Origin: Cohnella ginsengisoli
GTDB taxonomy: Bacteria; Bacillota; Bacilli; Paenibacillales; Paenibacillaceae
DNA: 64,000 nucleotides
Direction: 5' to 3'
Assembly: GCF_029525555.1 (NCBI RefSeq)
Contig: NZ_JAPDHZ010000002.1
Coordinates: 1,587,868 to 1,651,867, forward strand
The position numbers and the translations under genes were made by a program. Each line of letters opens with the position of its first letter. The first letter of the stretch is position 1. Positions 1 through 8,148 of the stretch are shown here, in pieces. The notes below the pieces were generated by a model. That model was given only the letters and a program-made list of their open reading frames with translations. It was not told where the DNA came from and made no database searches.

Positions 1-116
1 CGCCGGCAGCCTGGGGCGCGGCCGCTCCTGTCTTCGCATACGCAGTGCTGTTCGCAGCGCTGTGGATGCTTCGCCGGCGACGGATCAAGCCATCGGCCGC
101 TCCCATACCGCGATAG
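1..116 (+). CDS. C-terminal end of a membrane protein (partial)
   Basis: The frame beginning at base 3 is open from the window edge to a TAG at 114-116. It reads as one hydrophobic helix (about FAYAVLFAALWML) followed by a basic cytoplasmic tail, RRRRIKP. This is how a multi-pass membrane protein typically ends. The pattern resembles the last helix of DUF5009/heparan-glucosaminide acetyltransferase-like or acyltransferase-3 proteins, but 37 residues are too few to name a family. The neighbouring MocR gene is on the other strand and converges on it. Confidence 0.45.
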   Translation, partial: PAAWGAAAPVFAYAVLFAALWMLRRRRIKPSAAPIPR

Positions 117-173
117 CGGCACCAACCGGGCGGACTGTCTTGAACAGCGGCTCTGCCGGCGTCCGCTCTTCCG

Positions 174-1606
174 CTAGCTTCGCAGCAACGCCTCCTTCAG
201 CCTCATGACGCCGAGTTCGATCTGTCCCGCATCCGGCTTCGCATAGCATAGCCGCAAGCTCGGCTCTTCCGCGCCGAATACTTGCCCCGGTACATAGGCG
301 ACGCCCGCCGACATCGCGCGTTCGAGTACCCGTAGCTGCCGCGGATCCGATGCTCCGAGCCACTTCGCCCACAGATTCAGACCGCCGCCCGGCGGTTCGA
401 ACGATACGAGGCCCGGCAGATGATAATCGAGGCTCGCGCGCAGCTCGTCGAGACGCTCTGCCAATCGGACGCGCAGCCGGCCGATCTGCCTGTCGAACGC
501 CGCTCCTTCGATCAGCTTGGCGGCCAGCCACTGCGGGATGACGCTCATCCCGAAGTCCATCTGCTGCCGCGCGTCCGCGAGCCGCGAGACGATCTCCTGC
601 GGGCCCGCCAGCCAGCCGACCCGAAGTCCCGACGCCGCGATCTTGGACAACGAACCGACGTACAAGATGCGGCCGCCCGCATCCTCGGCCTTCAGCGGCA
701 ACGGCGGCCGGCCGTCGAATGCGGTCAAGCTGAACGGATCGTCCTCCACGATCGGAATGCCTTCCTTTTCCGCGATTCTCAGCAATGCGGCCCGCCGTTC
801 GCCGGACAGCACCGATCCCGTCGGATTCTGGAAATTGGGATTCAAAAACAGCATCTTGAGCCGGTGCCGGCGATGCAGCCGCAGAACGTCATCCGGGTCG
901 ATGCCCGCCGGGCCGACCGGCAGCGGATACACCCGCAGCCCCGCAGACTGCAGCAGCGGCAGCGAAAAGCAGTACGAAGGCGTCTCGACGCCCACGGCAT
1001 CGCCGTGATTCAGCAAGCATTGCACGATCAAAAAAAAGCGATTGCTGCGAACCCGACGTGATCAACAGGGAAGAAGCCGAAGACCTTATACGCAGATGCT
1101 TCGACAAGAAGGCGGCCAACGCTTCGCGAAACGGACCATAACCCTGCGGGTCGTCGTAGCCAAGCGGGCCATCGTAGGGTTGCTCTTTAAAAATGCCGCG
1201 CACCGTCTCTCCCGGAAACAGCTCCTCCGACAACTCCCCGCTCGCGAAATCCACGAGGCCTTCTTCCTTGCGCAATCCGGACCGGATGCGGCGCATCGCG
1301 TCCGAATTCGGCAGCATCGTTCCGACGTCCAAATATTTTCGCCAATCCGCCGGACGCAGCGGAGAGGCGTCTCCGCCGGCTACGACGGTGCCGCTGCCTA
1401 CCTTGCTCACGACCCAGCCCGAAGCGCGCAGCTCCTCGTAGGATTGGATCACGGTCGTCCGGTTGACGGCCAGTTGCGCAGCCAGCTTGCGTTCGGCGGG
1501 CAGCGGGCTGCCTGCCGTCAGCTCCCCCCGATTTGATCCTCTGTTCGAAATGCTCGGCGATCTGCCGGTACACCGGCTTGTCCAACGCGCGATCGGGTTG
1601 CCACAT
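174..1606 (-). CDS. MocR/PdxR-type GntR regulator with aminotransferase domain (two frameshifts)
   Basis: An N-terminal GntR winged helix (start MWQPDRALDKPVYRQIAEHF) is followed by a fold-type I PLP aminotransferase domain, as in MocR regulators such as PdxR or GabR. These use a PLP-linked ligand to control vitamin B6 or amino-acid genes. I chose the ATG at 1606 because GGAGGG lies 7 nt upstream. The reading frame breaks twice: at a C6 run (1524-1529) inside the DNA-binding domain and at an A8 run (1030-1037) in the aminotransferase domain. Shortening each run by one base restores a 476-residue protein, a normal family length, with continuous motifs such as LLITSGSQQSLFL. The intact protein is therefore probably real and the breaks sequencing errors. 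The target is probably the divergent small-protein operon at 1836 or a distant vitamin B6 gene. Confidence 0.85.
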
Positions 1607-1835
1607 GCGCCGTCCCTCCAATGCTTCCATTATCCCCATACCTAAGGAGCCCGGCAAGCGCGCCGGCAGGAAATAGGGCCTTCGATTGGAGGATAAATTG
1701 GATGGGCGTAAAAATCGGCGGATTGGAGGATGCCGGCAGACGAAAAGCCTCCTATGCTTGTAGCAACGACAAGGAGGCTAACCCCGAAGCAATGGCCGGC
1801 GGGTTGGCGCCTCCGAAAAAAGGAGATGCGGCCCC

Positions 1836-2045
1836 ATGAGCATGGTTTATATGGTCGGCTTGGTATTCATCATCATGATCGCAGGGCTCGCGGGCACGCT
1901 AACCGTCGGCTGGTCCAAAGCCAACCGGAGCGAAAACGCGGGCTATGGCAGCGGCACGGGGAAGAAATGGACGCGTCTAGGCTTGCTGTACGCGCTCTGC
2001 GTCGTCGTCGTGCTGGCCGTCTTCTTAGCCCTGTTGAAGCCCTGA
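1836..2045 (+). CDS. small two-helix membrane protein
   Basis: A 69-residue protein with two hydrophobic segments (about residues 4-24 and 47-67) joined by a polar loop rich in Ser, Gly, Lys and Asn. AAAGGAGA lies 10 nt before the ATG. I do not recognise the family. It is transcribed divergently from the MocR regulator and is followed after 25 nt by another tiny membrane protein, so the two probably form an operon. A 15-codon frame (1792-1839) overlaps its start by ATGA and could be a leader peptide, but this is weak. Confidence 0.7.
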   Translation: MSMVYMVGLVFIIMIAGLAGTLTVGWSKANRSENAGYGSGTGKKWTRLGLLYALCVVVVLAVFLALLKP

Positions 2046-2070
2046 CCGTTCGAGGAGGTGTTTGCGCAGC

Positions 2071-2166
2071 ATGCTATATATACTCATCTTATCCTTCTGC
2101 ATGGTCGCCGGCCTCGCCGTGCTCTTTGCGGCCGGCAAGTCGATCGTCGAATCCGAAGGGGAATGA
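2071..2166 (+). CDS. 31-residue single-helix membrane peptide
   Basis: A short frame, MLYILILSFCMVAGLAVLFA then AGKSIVESEGE, has one hydrophobic helix and a short acidic tail. GAGGAGGTG lies 10 nt upstream, a strong ribosome binding site for so small a frame. It lies 25 nt after the upstream two-helix protein on the same strand, so they are likely cotranscribed and may act together. Similar one-helix peptides often accompany respiratory or transport complexes, but nothing here points to one. Confidence 0.6.
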   Translation: MLYILILSFCMVAGLAVLFAAGKSIVESEGE

Positions 2167-2194
2167 CGCGAAGACGACGGGCGCGACTTCGCCC

Positions 2195-2641
2195 TTAAAG
2201 CCAGCGCATGAAGCTCCCCTGCCTGACGGGCACGCCCTGCTTCTCAGCCCAACGCAGCAACAACAAGCCGGCGCTCCTGTCCTTCAGATCGAGGCAAAGA
2301 CGCACGGGCACGACCTTTTTACCGCGCGGCAGCAGGCCGACGAGACCTCGATTAATCCGCAGCTCGCGGAGCGAATCCCCCGTGATCGTAAGGCCGTTCA
2401 CGGTCAGACGGCTGCCCGCCAGCGTCAGCTCCGCCTTCAACACTTTCCGGCGAATGAGCAGATAGGCGAGGCAACCGCCGCTCAGCGTCATAAGCGCCGC
2501 TTGGACGTACAAGAAAAAATGTTCGGCGCCATGAATCACGTTGCCCAGCGAGAGCAAGAAAAGCAGGACGAAGCCCGATATCTGTTTTGTCCCTAACGGA
2601 TATTGCACCGGAATTTTGCGGATCGACGCCTTCTTTTCCAA
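2195..2641 (-). CDS. two-TM protein with PH-like C-terminal domain
   Basis: The best start is TTG at 2641, with GGGG 8 nt upstream, giving 148 residues. The frame is open further upstream but without a good ribosome binding site. A basic N-terminus is followed by two hydrophobic helices (about residues 20-38 and 43-62). The C-terminal soluble part (LTLAGSRLTVNGLTITGDSL and onward) has the strand pattern seen in membrane-associated PH-like (YcxB/bPH-type) domains. I cannot assign a function. It converges with the small plus-strand membrane genes and leaves only about 30 bp between stop codons. Confidence 0.6.
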   Translation of the reverse strand: MEKKASIRKIPVQYPLGTKQISGFVLLFLLSLGNVIHGAEHFFLYVQAALMTLSGGCLAYLLIRRKVLKAELTLAGSRLTVNGLTITGDSLRELRINRGLVGLLPRGKKVVPVRLCLDLKDRSAGLLLLRWAEKQGVPVRQGSFMRWL

Positions 2642-2740
2642 ATGTACCGCCCCTTCAGGCCGACGGCCTGTCCTTGTCTTTAATCGATTATATGGCTGGC
2701 ATCGTTTATATATTCGCACAAATTGCTAGATTATAGCAAA

Positions 2741-2762
2741 AACGCAGCCTTTGGGCTGCGTT
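2741..2762 (-). terminator. rho-independent terminator of the CsbD gene
   Basis: Perfect 9-bp arms AACGCAGCC and GGCTGCGTT enclose a four-base loop. On the minus strand a T5 tract follows, about 50 nt after the CsbD-like gene ends. Confidence 0.75.
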
Positions 2763-2815
2763 TCTGCGTTCCGACGGCGCGAACGCCCGGCAAAACCTTA
2801 TATAAAGAGGAAACG

Positions 2816-3016
2816 TCAGTGATCCGTGCGTGCCTTGGTGTTTTCCTTCCATTCGCCGATCTCTTCCTGTACCTTGCCCTTGGCTTTATCCCATTTGCCT
2901 CTTGCCTGGAGACCGGGATCGTCGGTGAGGTTGCCCCATTGGTCCTTGGCCTCGCCCTTCGCCTGGTTGACGGCGCCTTTGATTTTGTCGCTCCAGCCTT
3001 CCGTATGCCGATCCAT
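2816..3016 (-). CDS. CsbD family stress protein
   Basis: A 66-residue, highly charged protein. The run SDKIKGAVNQAKGEAKDQWG and the repeated KGK/KGE pattern are characteristic of CsbD-like small stress proteins, which in Bacillus belong to the sigma-B general stress response. The biochemical role of the family is unknown. The start at 3016 has AAGGGAGAG about 6 nt upstream. An upstream extension to 3088 lacks a ribosome binding site. The gene is monocistronic with its own terminator at 2741-2762. Confidence 0.9.
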   Translation of the reverse strand: MDRHTEGWSDKIKGAVNQAKGEAKDQWGNLTDDPGLQARGKWDKAKGKVQEEIGEWKENTKARTDH

Positions 3017-3397
3017 ATGAATGCTCTCCCTTCTCGTGCATGAGTTGGTTATACGAAACTTTACCCGGCAGACAGCGTTTTCAAACACCGGACGAGCGCG
3101 TAACGGCGACCGTCGATCGCTGTCTGCCTCCGTACACGGCGTTCATTCGCGCCGCATCCCGCAGCAAAGCCGCGTCGCCTCGCCCCACGAACTCTGCGCA
3201 GCGAAACGCATCCTCATACCTATTCTTCTCCTGCTTTTCTTATGCGGAGAATCCCGTCATCAACCGGAAGAAGCAACTTTTCGAAGTGTTATTCGTAAAC
3301 GATATCCTACAATCGCGCGTCGCGAAGGAGAGAAGCGACGTTCGGAAAGTCGAAGGCAAGCTTGCCGCCGAATTCGAGATATCCGCCAAATAACAAT
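3017..3397. other. intergenic stretch without a convincing gene
   Basis: A plus-strand frame from 3040 to 3393 (117 codons) is open, but it has no ribosome binding site, a poor amino-acid pattern and several overlapping frames of similar length. I see no promoter here good enough to name. The stretch ends at a terminator hairpin (3398-3445). Confidence 0.4.
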
Positions 3398-3445
3398 AAG
3401 ATCGTTCCCCCGAGCGCTGGCCTCGGAACGGAAACGATCTTTTTT
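3398..3445. terminator. bidirectional terminator hairpin
   Basis: Arms AAGATCGTT and AACGATCTT, with an inner CCGAG/CTCGG pairing, are followed by T5 on the plus strand. On the minus strand a weaker T-rich tract (ATTGTTATTT) follows. It lies 25 nt beyond the stop of the sspH-like gene and most likely ends that minus-strand unit. Confidence 0.65.
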
Positions 3446-3469
3446 ACGCCGCTTCTAAGCCGCCACGCG

Positions 3470-3646
3470 CTATTCCGACAGCCGGTCGACAGACACCGTC
3501 TGCACGTTGGTCGGCTTTTGCCCGATCTGCACCGTCGCCATGCCGTTCGCTTCGTCCACTTCTTCGATCCAGACCGGCTGGCCTTCCAGCTTGACGGCGA
3601 TCATGTCCTTTGAGTCGAAAATTTGCTTGGCCCTCTGCGTGTTCAT
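3470..3646 (-). CDS. sspH: small acid-soluble spore protein, H-type
   Basis: A 58-residue protein with the H-type SASP signature: start MNTQRAKQIFDSKDMI, a middle PVWIEEVDEANGMA and a tail TVSVDRLSE. The B. subtilis homologue is made in the forespore under sigma-G and is a minor spore-core protein. The start codon overlaps the stop of the preceding 61-residue gene by ATGA, so translation is coupled. The pairing supports a spore-forming host. Confidence 0.9.
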   Translation of the reverse strand: MNTQRAKQIFDSKDMIAVKLEGQPVWIEEVDEANGMATVQIGQKPTNVQTVSVDRLSE

Positions 3647-3828
3647 GACGGATCGTCCCCCTCTTTTTCCCGCATCGTGTCGGTCGTCGTCTCCTCGATC
3701 AACCCGTTGTCGAAGGTCACCTGGCCGCCGCCGAGTCCCTCGTTGATCATCCGGTCGATGTCCATGTCGTAGATGTCTCGGCCTTCGTGAATGTGGTCCC
3801 GCCCGTCCGCCGCCTGCTCTTCGTTCAT
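3643..3828 (-). CDS. small acidic protein coupled to the SASP gene
   Basis: A 61-residue acidic protein without hydrophobic segments (MNEEQAADGRDHIHEGRDIY at the start). AAGGGAG lies 9 nt upstream, and its TGA overlaps the ATG of the spore-protein gene. I do not recognise a domain. The coupling suggests sporulation-linked expression, but this is an inference from position only. Confidence 0.6.
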   Translation of the reverse strand: MNEEQAADGRDHIHEGRDIYDMDIDRMINEGLGGGQVTFDNGLIEETTTDTMREKEGDDPS

Positions 3829-3962
3829 GAACGCCGCTCCCTTCGCCGTGATTGTTCGTTTCGAATGAAAGATCGTCCGGTACAGGATGCCCAGACGGTA
3901 TGAATCCCATACAACGTTGGGAATCCTGAATGGTATACGGAATCATGAGGAGGCTAAGCGTC

Positions 3963-4967
3963 ATGCATACGGTATGGAAAGGCGCCATCAGCTTCGGGCT
4001 CGTGCACGTGCCGGTGAAAATGTTCACCGCTACGGAGGACAAAGACGTGCACCTGCGGCAAATTCACAAAGCCTGCGGCACGCCGATCTCCTACGCCAAA
4101 AGCTGCCCGCACTGCGAAAGGGCGGTCGAGTGGGAGGAAATCACGAAAGGCTACGAATACGAAAAGGGAAGGTTCGTGCTGTTCGACGAGGATGAGCTCG
4201 AAGCCATCAAGCCGGAAAATACGCGGACGATTCAGATCCTCGACTTCGTCGCGCTCGAGGAGATCGACCCGATGTTCTATCAAAAAACGTACTATCTGTC
4301 GCCCGATCAAGCCGGCGCAGGCGCCTACGGCTTGCTGCTCGAAGCGATGCGGCAGTCCGGCCGGATCGGCATCGCGAAGATCGCGATTCGCAGCAAGAGC
4401 AGCCTGGCCGCTATTCGCTGCGTAGACAACTGCATCTGCATGGAGACGATGTTCTATCCCGACGAGATCCGCGCGATCTCGGGCGTGCCCGGGCTGCCGC
4501 AAAGCCAGAACGTCAACGATCGCGAGCTCGATATGGCCAAGCTGCTTATCGAACAGCTGTCCGCGCCGTTCGACGCGGCCAAGTACACGGACGACTACCG
4601 AACGGCGATGCTGGACGCCATCGGCCGCAAGGTCGCGGGACAAGGCGTCGACGTGGTGACCGCGCCGGCGGCGGAGCGGACCAACGTCATCGACCTGATG
4701 TCCGCGCTGCAGGCCAGCCTCGCCGCGGTCAAGACGGGCGAAGCGCCCGCCGGCGGAGCGACGGCGAGCCGCGCCGCCGGACGCAAGTCGGCGATCCGGG
4801 GCGATACCGGCGAAGCGGATCTGGCGCCTGCGGCGGACAAGCCGAAGCGCACGCGCGCGAAGCCTGCGATACCCGAGGCGGCTGCCGCAGGCGGAGCGGA
4901 AGCCGTCGGCGCAAGTCCCAAGGCCGCGCCGTCCCGCAGACGCAAGGCGACAGAGCCGAAGCCTTGA
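3963..4967 (+). CDS. ku: Ku, non-homologous end joining protein
   Basis: A 334-residue bacterial Ku. It has the start MHTVWKGAISFGLVHVPVKM, the CPHC-containing loop near residue 45, and YYLSPD, all typical of the family. Ku forms a homodimeric ring that threads onto broken DNA ends and recruits LigD. Residues from about 255 form a Lys/Ala/Pro-rich tail, the usual variable basic extension of bacterial Ku. The start at 3963 has AGGAGG 9 nt upstream. A stand-alone LigD-type polymerase gene lies at 7230, with the CAP gene in between, so the end-joining genes cluster but are not one operon. A strong terminator follows. Confidence 0.95.
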   Translation: MHTVWKGAISFGLVHVPVKMFTATEDKDVHLRQIHKACGTPISYAKSCPHCERAVEWEEITKGYEYEKGRFVLFDEDELEAIKPENTRTIQILDFVALEEIDPMFYQKTYYLSPDQAGAGAYGLLLEAMRQSGRIGIAKIAIRSKSSLAAIRCVDNCICMETMFYPDEIRAISGVPGLPQSQNVNDRELDMAKLLIEQLSAPFDAAKYTDDYRTAMLDAIGRKVAGQGVDVVTAPAAERTNVIDLMSALQASLAAVKTGEAPAGGATASRAAGRKSAIRGDTGEADLAPAADKPKRTRAKPAIPEAAAAGGAEAVGASPKAAPSRRRKATEPKP

Positions 4968-5046
4968 TGGGCGGCAGAATCTCTTCAGCCTCGTACTGTA
5001 AGGCGATTAGGCTAACATTCGCCGGCGATCGGCCGGATGACGCTGA

Positions 5047-5094
5047 GGCTGTCTCAAAAGGTTCATGAACCGACCTTAGAGACGGCCTTTTTTT
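5047..5094 (+). terminator. rho-independent terminator after ku
   Basis: GGCtGTCTC pairs with GAGACgGCC and is followed by T7 (5088-5094), about 80 nt after the ku stop codon. Confidence 0.8.
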
Positions 5095-5250
5095 GCCCGT
5101 TCCTTGTTAAATGGGAGGTGTCGAGCAGCCATATTTGACGGAGTGGAGCTGCCGGAGGAAGAAAACGGGTATAGCTCCAGCATTCAATTGGAGGGGGGTA
5201 CGGCGCGACTAGGCTGATCTTGACACCGTTGAGCGGGGGAGCTGAGGAGC

Positions 5251-5386
5251 AATAAGTGTTTAAAAGCAGTAAATCGGCGCGGTGAACTGGGCCGGAGACG
5301 AAATAAGTGTTCAAACGCAATTAATGAGATGAAAACCGGGACATTACGGTCGAAAGTAACCATTTAACTGCGCTTCAACACTTATT
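5251..5386. repeat. three copies of a 23-bp AATAAGTGTT repeat (two direct, one inverted)
   Basis: Copies lie at 5251-5273 and 5302-5324 (direct) and 5364-5386 (inverted). All share AATAAGTGTT, a variable N-AA-N centre and GCA(G/A)TtAA at the end. The second and third copies could form a long-range hairpin. The stretch between the ku terminator and the small frame at 5473 otherwise holds no convincing gene. A minus-strand frame over it (5063-5320) merely translates the repeats. Confidence 0.6.
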
Positions 5387-5472
5387 TCCCCCCAGGATGT
5401 CGCGTTCAAGAAAAATAATGGCTTTTTAACAGTTATTAGACGCGACGAAGGCGCAAGGGGGGATGTCCCACA

Positions 5473-5616
5473 ATGGTCATGAAAATGACCTACGCCGATC
5501 TGGAAAAGGAGCGAGTCCACGCCCTCGTGAAACACGGCACCTGCCACAAAGAAAAGAGCGGCGCCTGGAAGAAGGATATGATCATCATCTGCCCTCAAAC
5601 GATGAGAATATTCTAA
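5473..5616 (+). CDS. putative 47-residue basic protein
   Basis: The frame begins MVMKMTYADLEKERVHALVK and contains HGTCHKEKSGAWKKDMIIIC, so it is Lys-rich with two Cys. A G6-rich ribosome binding site (AAGGGGGG) lies 10 nt upstream. Codon use resembles a real gene more than the overlapping minus-strand frame does. I do not recognise the family. It ends about 100 nt before a riboswitch, so it is a separate unit. Confidence 0.4.
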   Translation: MVMKMTYADLEKERVHALVKHGTCHKEKSGAWKKDMIIICPQTMRIF

Positions 5617-5713
5617 GAAGCGACGGTCGACGCTGCCGAAACTCGCGCGGGACGCGGATCGGCCGTTTTCATATTTCCCAGCATATGGGCCGTGGTAATA
5701 TTTATGCCGTGAA

Positions 5714-5849
5714 CCTGCGAGATTCCGCTGATAGAATGTGAGACATCCGAGCCGAAGCCCGACAGGGCGCGGGGGAACCAAGTATACGGGGTGAAGCCGC
5801 AGCCGCGGCAGGGCGTACTCCGACCTAACCCGTCAGCTAACCTCGCAGG
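5714..5849 (+). ncRNA. c-di-AMP riboswitch (ydaO-yuaA type)
   Basis: Conserved blocks of the ydaO class appear in order: GGGGGAACCA, GGGGTGAA, CCGCGGCAGGG, then CCTAACCCGTCAGCTAACC. P1 is closed by CCTGCGAG (5714-5721) with CTCGCAGG (5842-5849). It stands directly before a CAP-domain cell-wall protein, a common target of this riboswitch in Bacilli. Such riboswitches usually shut genes off at high c-di-AMP. No terminator is visible before the start codon, so control may act on translation. A 10-bp helix between 5732-5741 and 5851-5860, next to the AGGAGG, is a candidate switching element. Confidence 0.9.
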
Positions 5850-5877
5850 CTTACATTCTAAGGAGGAATTCTCTTAT

Positions 5878-6678
5878 ATGAAGAACACTCGTATCGGTCA
5901 ACTGGCTGTTTCCGGCGCGCTTCTGCTGTCGCTCGCCGTTCCGTTCGGCGCTTCCGCGAATGCCGCGACGACGACCCAGTCGACCCAGACTTACACATAT
6001 AAGTTCGACGCTTCCCAACTTCAGCAATATCTCGGTTCGTTTGATTGGCAATCGCTGCTGTCGCAGCTGAACGGCGGCACGACCGGCGGTTGGACGCCAA
6101 CCAAGCCGACAACGATGCCGGCGCCGACCGCGCCTGCGGCCACGCCCGCTCCGGTCAAGCCGACGGCGCCTACGACTGTCCCTACGGCTTCGCCTAAGCC
6201 GACGCCGCCCCCGGCTCCGGCTCCGGCTCCGACCGCCACGCCAGCGCCGACGACCTCGCCTTCCGTACCTGCAGGCAGCGGCTCTGCGGGCTCCGGCACG
6301 AGCGTTCAAAAATCCGGCTTCGCCGCTCAAGTCGTCAATCTCGTCAACCAGGAACGCGCCAAAGCCGGCTTGTCCGCGCTGAAGACCGATGCCAAACTGA
6401 CGACGGTCGCCGACGCGAAGGCGAAGGACATGTACAACAATAACTACTTCGACCATACTTCGCCGACGTACGGTTCGCCGTTCGACATGATGAAGCAGTT
6501 CGGCGTGACGTACAGCTACGCCGGCGAGAATATCGCGATGGGCCAGCAATCGCCGACGGAAGTCATGACCGCGTGGATGAACAGCGCGGGCCACAAGGCG
6601 AACATCCTGAACGCGAACTTCAAGTCGATCGGGGTCGCCTACTATAACGGCGAATGGGTACAAGAGTTCACCGGCTGA
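5878..6678 (+). CDS. secreted CAP (SCP/PR1)-domain protein
   Basis: A 266-residue exported protein. A signal peptide ends near AFA/ANA-like residues (about 1-32). A short YKFDASQLQQYL region and a Pro/Thr/Ala-rich linker (about 75-145) follow. The C-terminal CAP domain has the core pattern NQERAKAGLSAL, FDHTSPTYGSPF, YAGENIAMG and SAGHKANILN. CAP proteins of this YkwD type are cell-wall-associated and often spore- or envelope-stress-linked. Their activity is not settled. The start has AGGAGG 11 nt upstream. The c-di-AMP riboswitch just upstream links its expression to cell-wall and osmotic status. Confidence 0.92.
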   Translation: MKNTRIGQLAVSGALLLSLAVPFGASANAATTTQSTQTYTYKFDASQLQQYLGSFDWQSLLSQLNGGTTGGWTPTKPTTMPAPTAPAATPAPVKPTAPTTVPTASPKPTPPPAPAPAPTATPAPTTSPSVPAGSGSAGSGTSVQKSGFAAQVVNLVNQERAKAGLSALKTDAKLTTVADAKAKDMYNNNYFDHTSPTYGSPFDMMKQFGVTYSYAGENIAMGQQSPTEVMTAWMNSAGHKANILNANFKSIGVAYYNGEWVQEFTG

Positions 6679-6689
6679 CTCGTATCATA

Positions 6690-6740
6690 AAAAAAGATGC
6701 CTGCCAAAGTCATGCGAATGACTTCGGCGGCATCTTTTTT
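6690..6740. terminator. bidirectional terminator between CAP gene and 76-residue gene
   Basis: A long hairpin (AAAAGATGCC / GGCATCTTTT with inner AAGTCAT/ATGACTT) has A6 before and T6 after it, so it can stop transcription from both converging genes. Confidence 0.85.
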
Positions 6741-6755
6741 GCGTCGGCGGCCAAC

Positions 6756-6986
6756 CTACAGCAGCATCGGCAACGCCAGCAAGATCAGGCCCGCCAAGCT
6801 CATCAAGCCGCCTTGCAGGCGTATTCGCCAATCGGACGCCGGTGCAGGCCCCCCGGTCTCTCCATCCCGTCCGACGCGGGCCAGGACGCGCACGGTACCG
6901 GGGTGGAGCACGGCGAATAGCGAAGACCCCGTCCAAAACACCAACGCGAGCGACAGCAGCGCGCCGGCATGGTGCAGCAGCGGCAT
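6756..6986 (-). CDS. small two-TM protein
   Basis: I place the start at 6986 (MPLLHHAGALLSLALVFWTG), giving 76 residues. The frame is open to 7295, but the extension is low-complexity and overlaps the ligD start. GGAGGG lies 12 nt upstream. Two hydrophobic helices (about 7-27 and 59-75) flank a polar loop. The family is not recognised. Confidence 0.55.
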   Translation of the reverse strand: MPLLHHAGALLSLALVFWTGSSLFAVLHPGTVRVLARVGRDGETGGPAPASDWRIRLQGGLMSLAGLILLALPMLL

Positions 6987-7229
6987 ATCCGTAGCGATCC
7001 CTCCCCAAGCGCTTTCTTTATTGTTGTATGAGCGTCCGGAGGCAAAAGTGCGGATATCGCCTAGTTTGACCGGACGGCTGATCGCCGCGGCGACATCGCC
7101 CGTCAGATTGCCGCGCGGCGGTGCCTCGAATGGCGGTACGATCGGGGAATGGGGCGCCGGATTAACGGCTACACTAGGAAGACATTCGCCTCGAGGCAAC
7201 AGGGGCGGCTTTAGAACGGAGGAACGCCC

Positions 7230-8126
7230 ATGGCGCCGGCTACGATGTCCCCGGTCACGCTGCGGCTCGGCGACCGCGAGCTGCTCGTCTCCCATCCCGA
7301 CAAACTGCTATGGCCCGATATGGGCATCGATAAACTTCGCTACGTTCGGACGCTGGCCGAATTGGCGCCGTATTTGCTGCCCCACAGCGAAGGGCGCCAT
7401 TTAACGACGATTCGCTTCCCTGAGGGCTATGCAGGCAAGTCCTTTTATCAAAAAAACGCGCCGACGCCCGTTCCGGAGTTCGTCAGAACCGAGACGGAAG
7501 GCGGCATCCGGTACGTCGTCCTCGATTCTTTGCCGACGCTGCTCTGGATGGGCAGCTTGTATGCGCTGGAATTTCACGTGTCCTGCGAACGGATCGGCAT
7601 GCCGCTGCCCGACCGCTGGATGCTCGATATCGATCCGAGCCTCGAGGTCGAGCCGAGAATCATGGAAGCCGCGGACAAGGTCGGCGACCTGCTGCATTCG
7701 CTCGGACTTGAAGCCGTGCCCAAAACCTCCGGCGCGACGGGCATTCAAGTCGTCATGCGCATCGAACCCGGCCCGACCTACGATGACCTCCGACGGTTCG
7801 GCAAGTTCGTCTCCGACTATTTGACCGCCAAAAACCCGCGGCTCTTCACCGTCGAACGGCTAAAGAAAAACCGCGGATCGCTCATTTACCTCGATTACCT
7901 GCAGTATTATCCAGGCCGCACCCTGGTCGCGGCTTACTCGCCGCGCGCCCGCGCGGGAGCGCCGGTATCGACGCCGCTCGATTGGAGCGAGGTGCGCGCC
8001 GATCCGAGCCCCGCCGACTTCAACTTGACGAACATCGCCGAACGGCTGCGGAAGCGCGGCGACCTCATCGGGTCGATGAAGCCGCAGCGGCTCGGAGACG
8101 TGCTGAAGCAGATCAAGCCGAACTGA
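7230..8126 (+). CDS. stand-alone LigD-type NHEJ polymerase (primase-polymerase)
   Basis: A 298-residue protein matching the polymerase domain of LigD, an archaeo-eukaryotic primase-like enzyme that fills gaps at broken ends. Visible motifs are the N-terminal VSHPDKLLWP, the catalytic DID (about residues 132-134, DxD metal ligands), KTSGATGIQV and IYLDYLQ near residue 219. It has no ligase or phosphoesterase domain, so it needs a separate ATP-dependent ligase that is not in this window. GGAGG lies 7 nt upstream. The ku gene 2.3 kb away is the expected partner. Confidence 0.9.
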   Translation: MAPATMSPVTLRLGDRELLVSHPDKLLWPDMGIDKLRYVRTLAELAPYLLPHSEGRHLTTIRFPEGYAGKSFYQKNAPTPVPEFVRTETEGGIRYVVLDSLPTLLWMGSLYALEFHVSCERIGMPLPDRWMLDIDPSLEVEPRIMEAADKVGDLLHSLGLEAVPKTSGATGIQVVMRIEPGPTYDDLRRFGKFVSDYLTAKNPRLFTVERLKKNRGSLIYLDYLQYYPGRTLVAAYSPRARAGAPVSTPLDWSEVRADPSPADFNLTNIAERLRKRGDLIGSMKPQRLGDVLKQIKPN

Positions 8127-8148
8127 AAAGTCTTCCTGCGCTCGATAG

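Noticed and set aside
3040..3393. 117-residue plus-strand ORF before a terminator
   Set aside because: No ribosome binding site. The terminator is better explained by the convergent spore-protein gene.
5063..5320. 85-residue minus-strand ORF
   Set aside because: It runs through the ku terminator and the AATAAGTGTT repeats, has no ribosome binding site and a peculiar composition.
5344..5781. 145-residue minus-strand ORF
   Set aside because: It overlaps the riboswitch aptamer and the better small plus-strand frame at 5473. No ribosome binding site.
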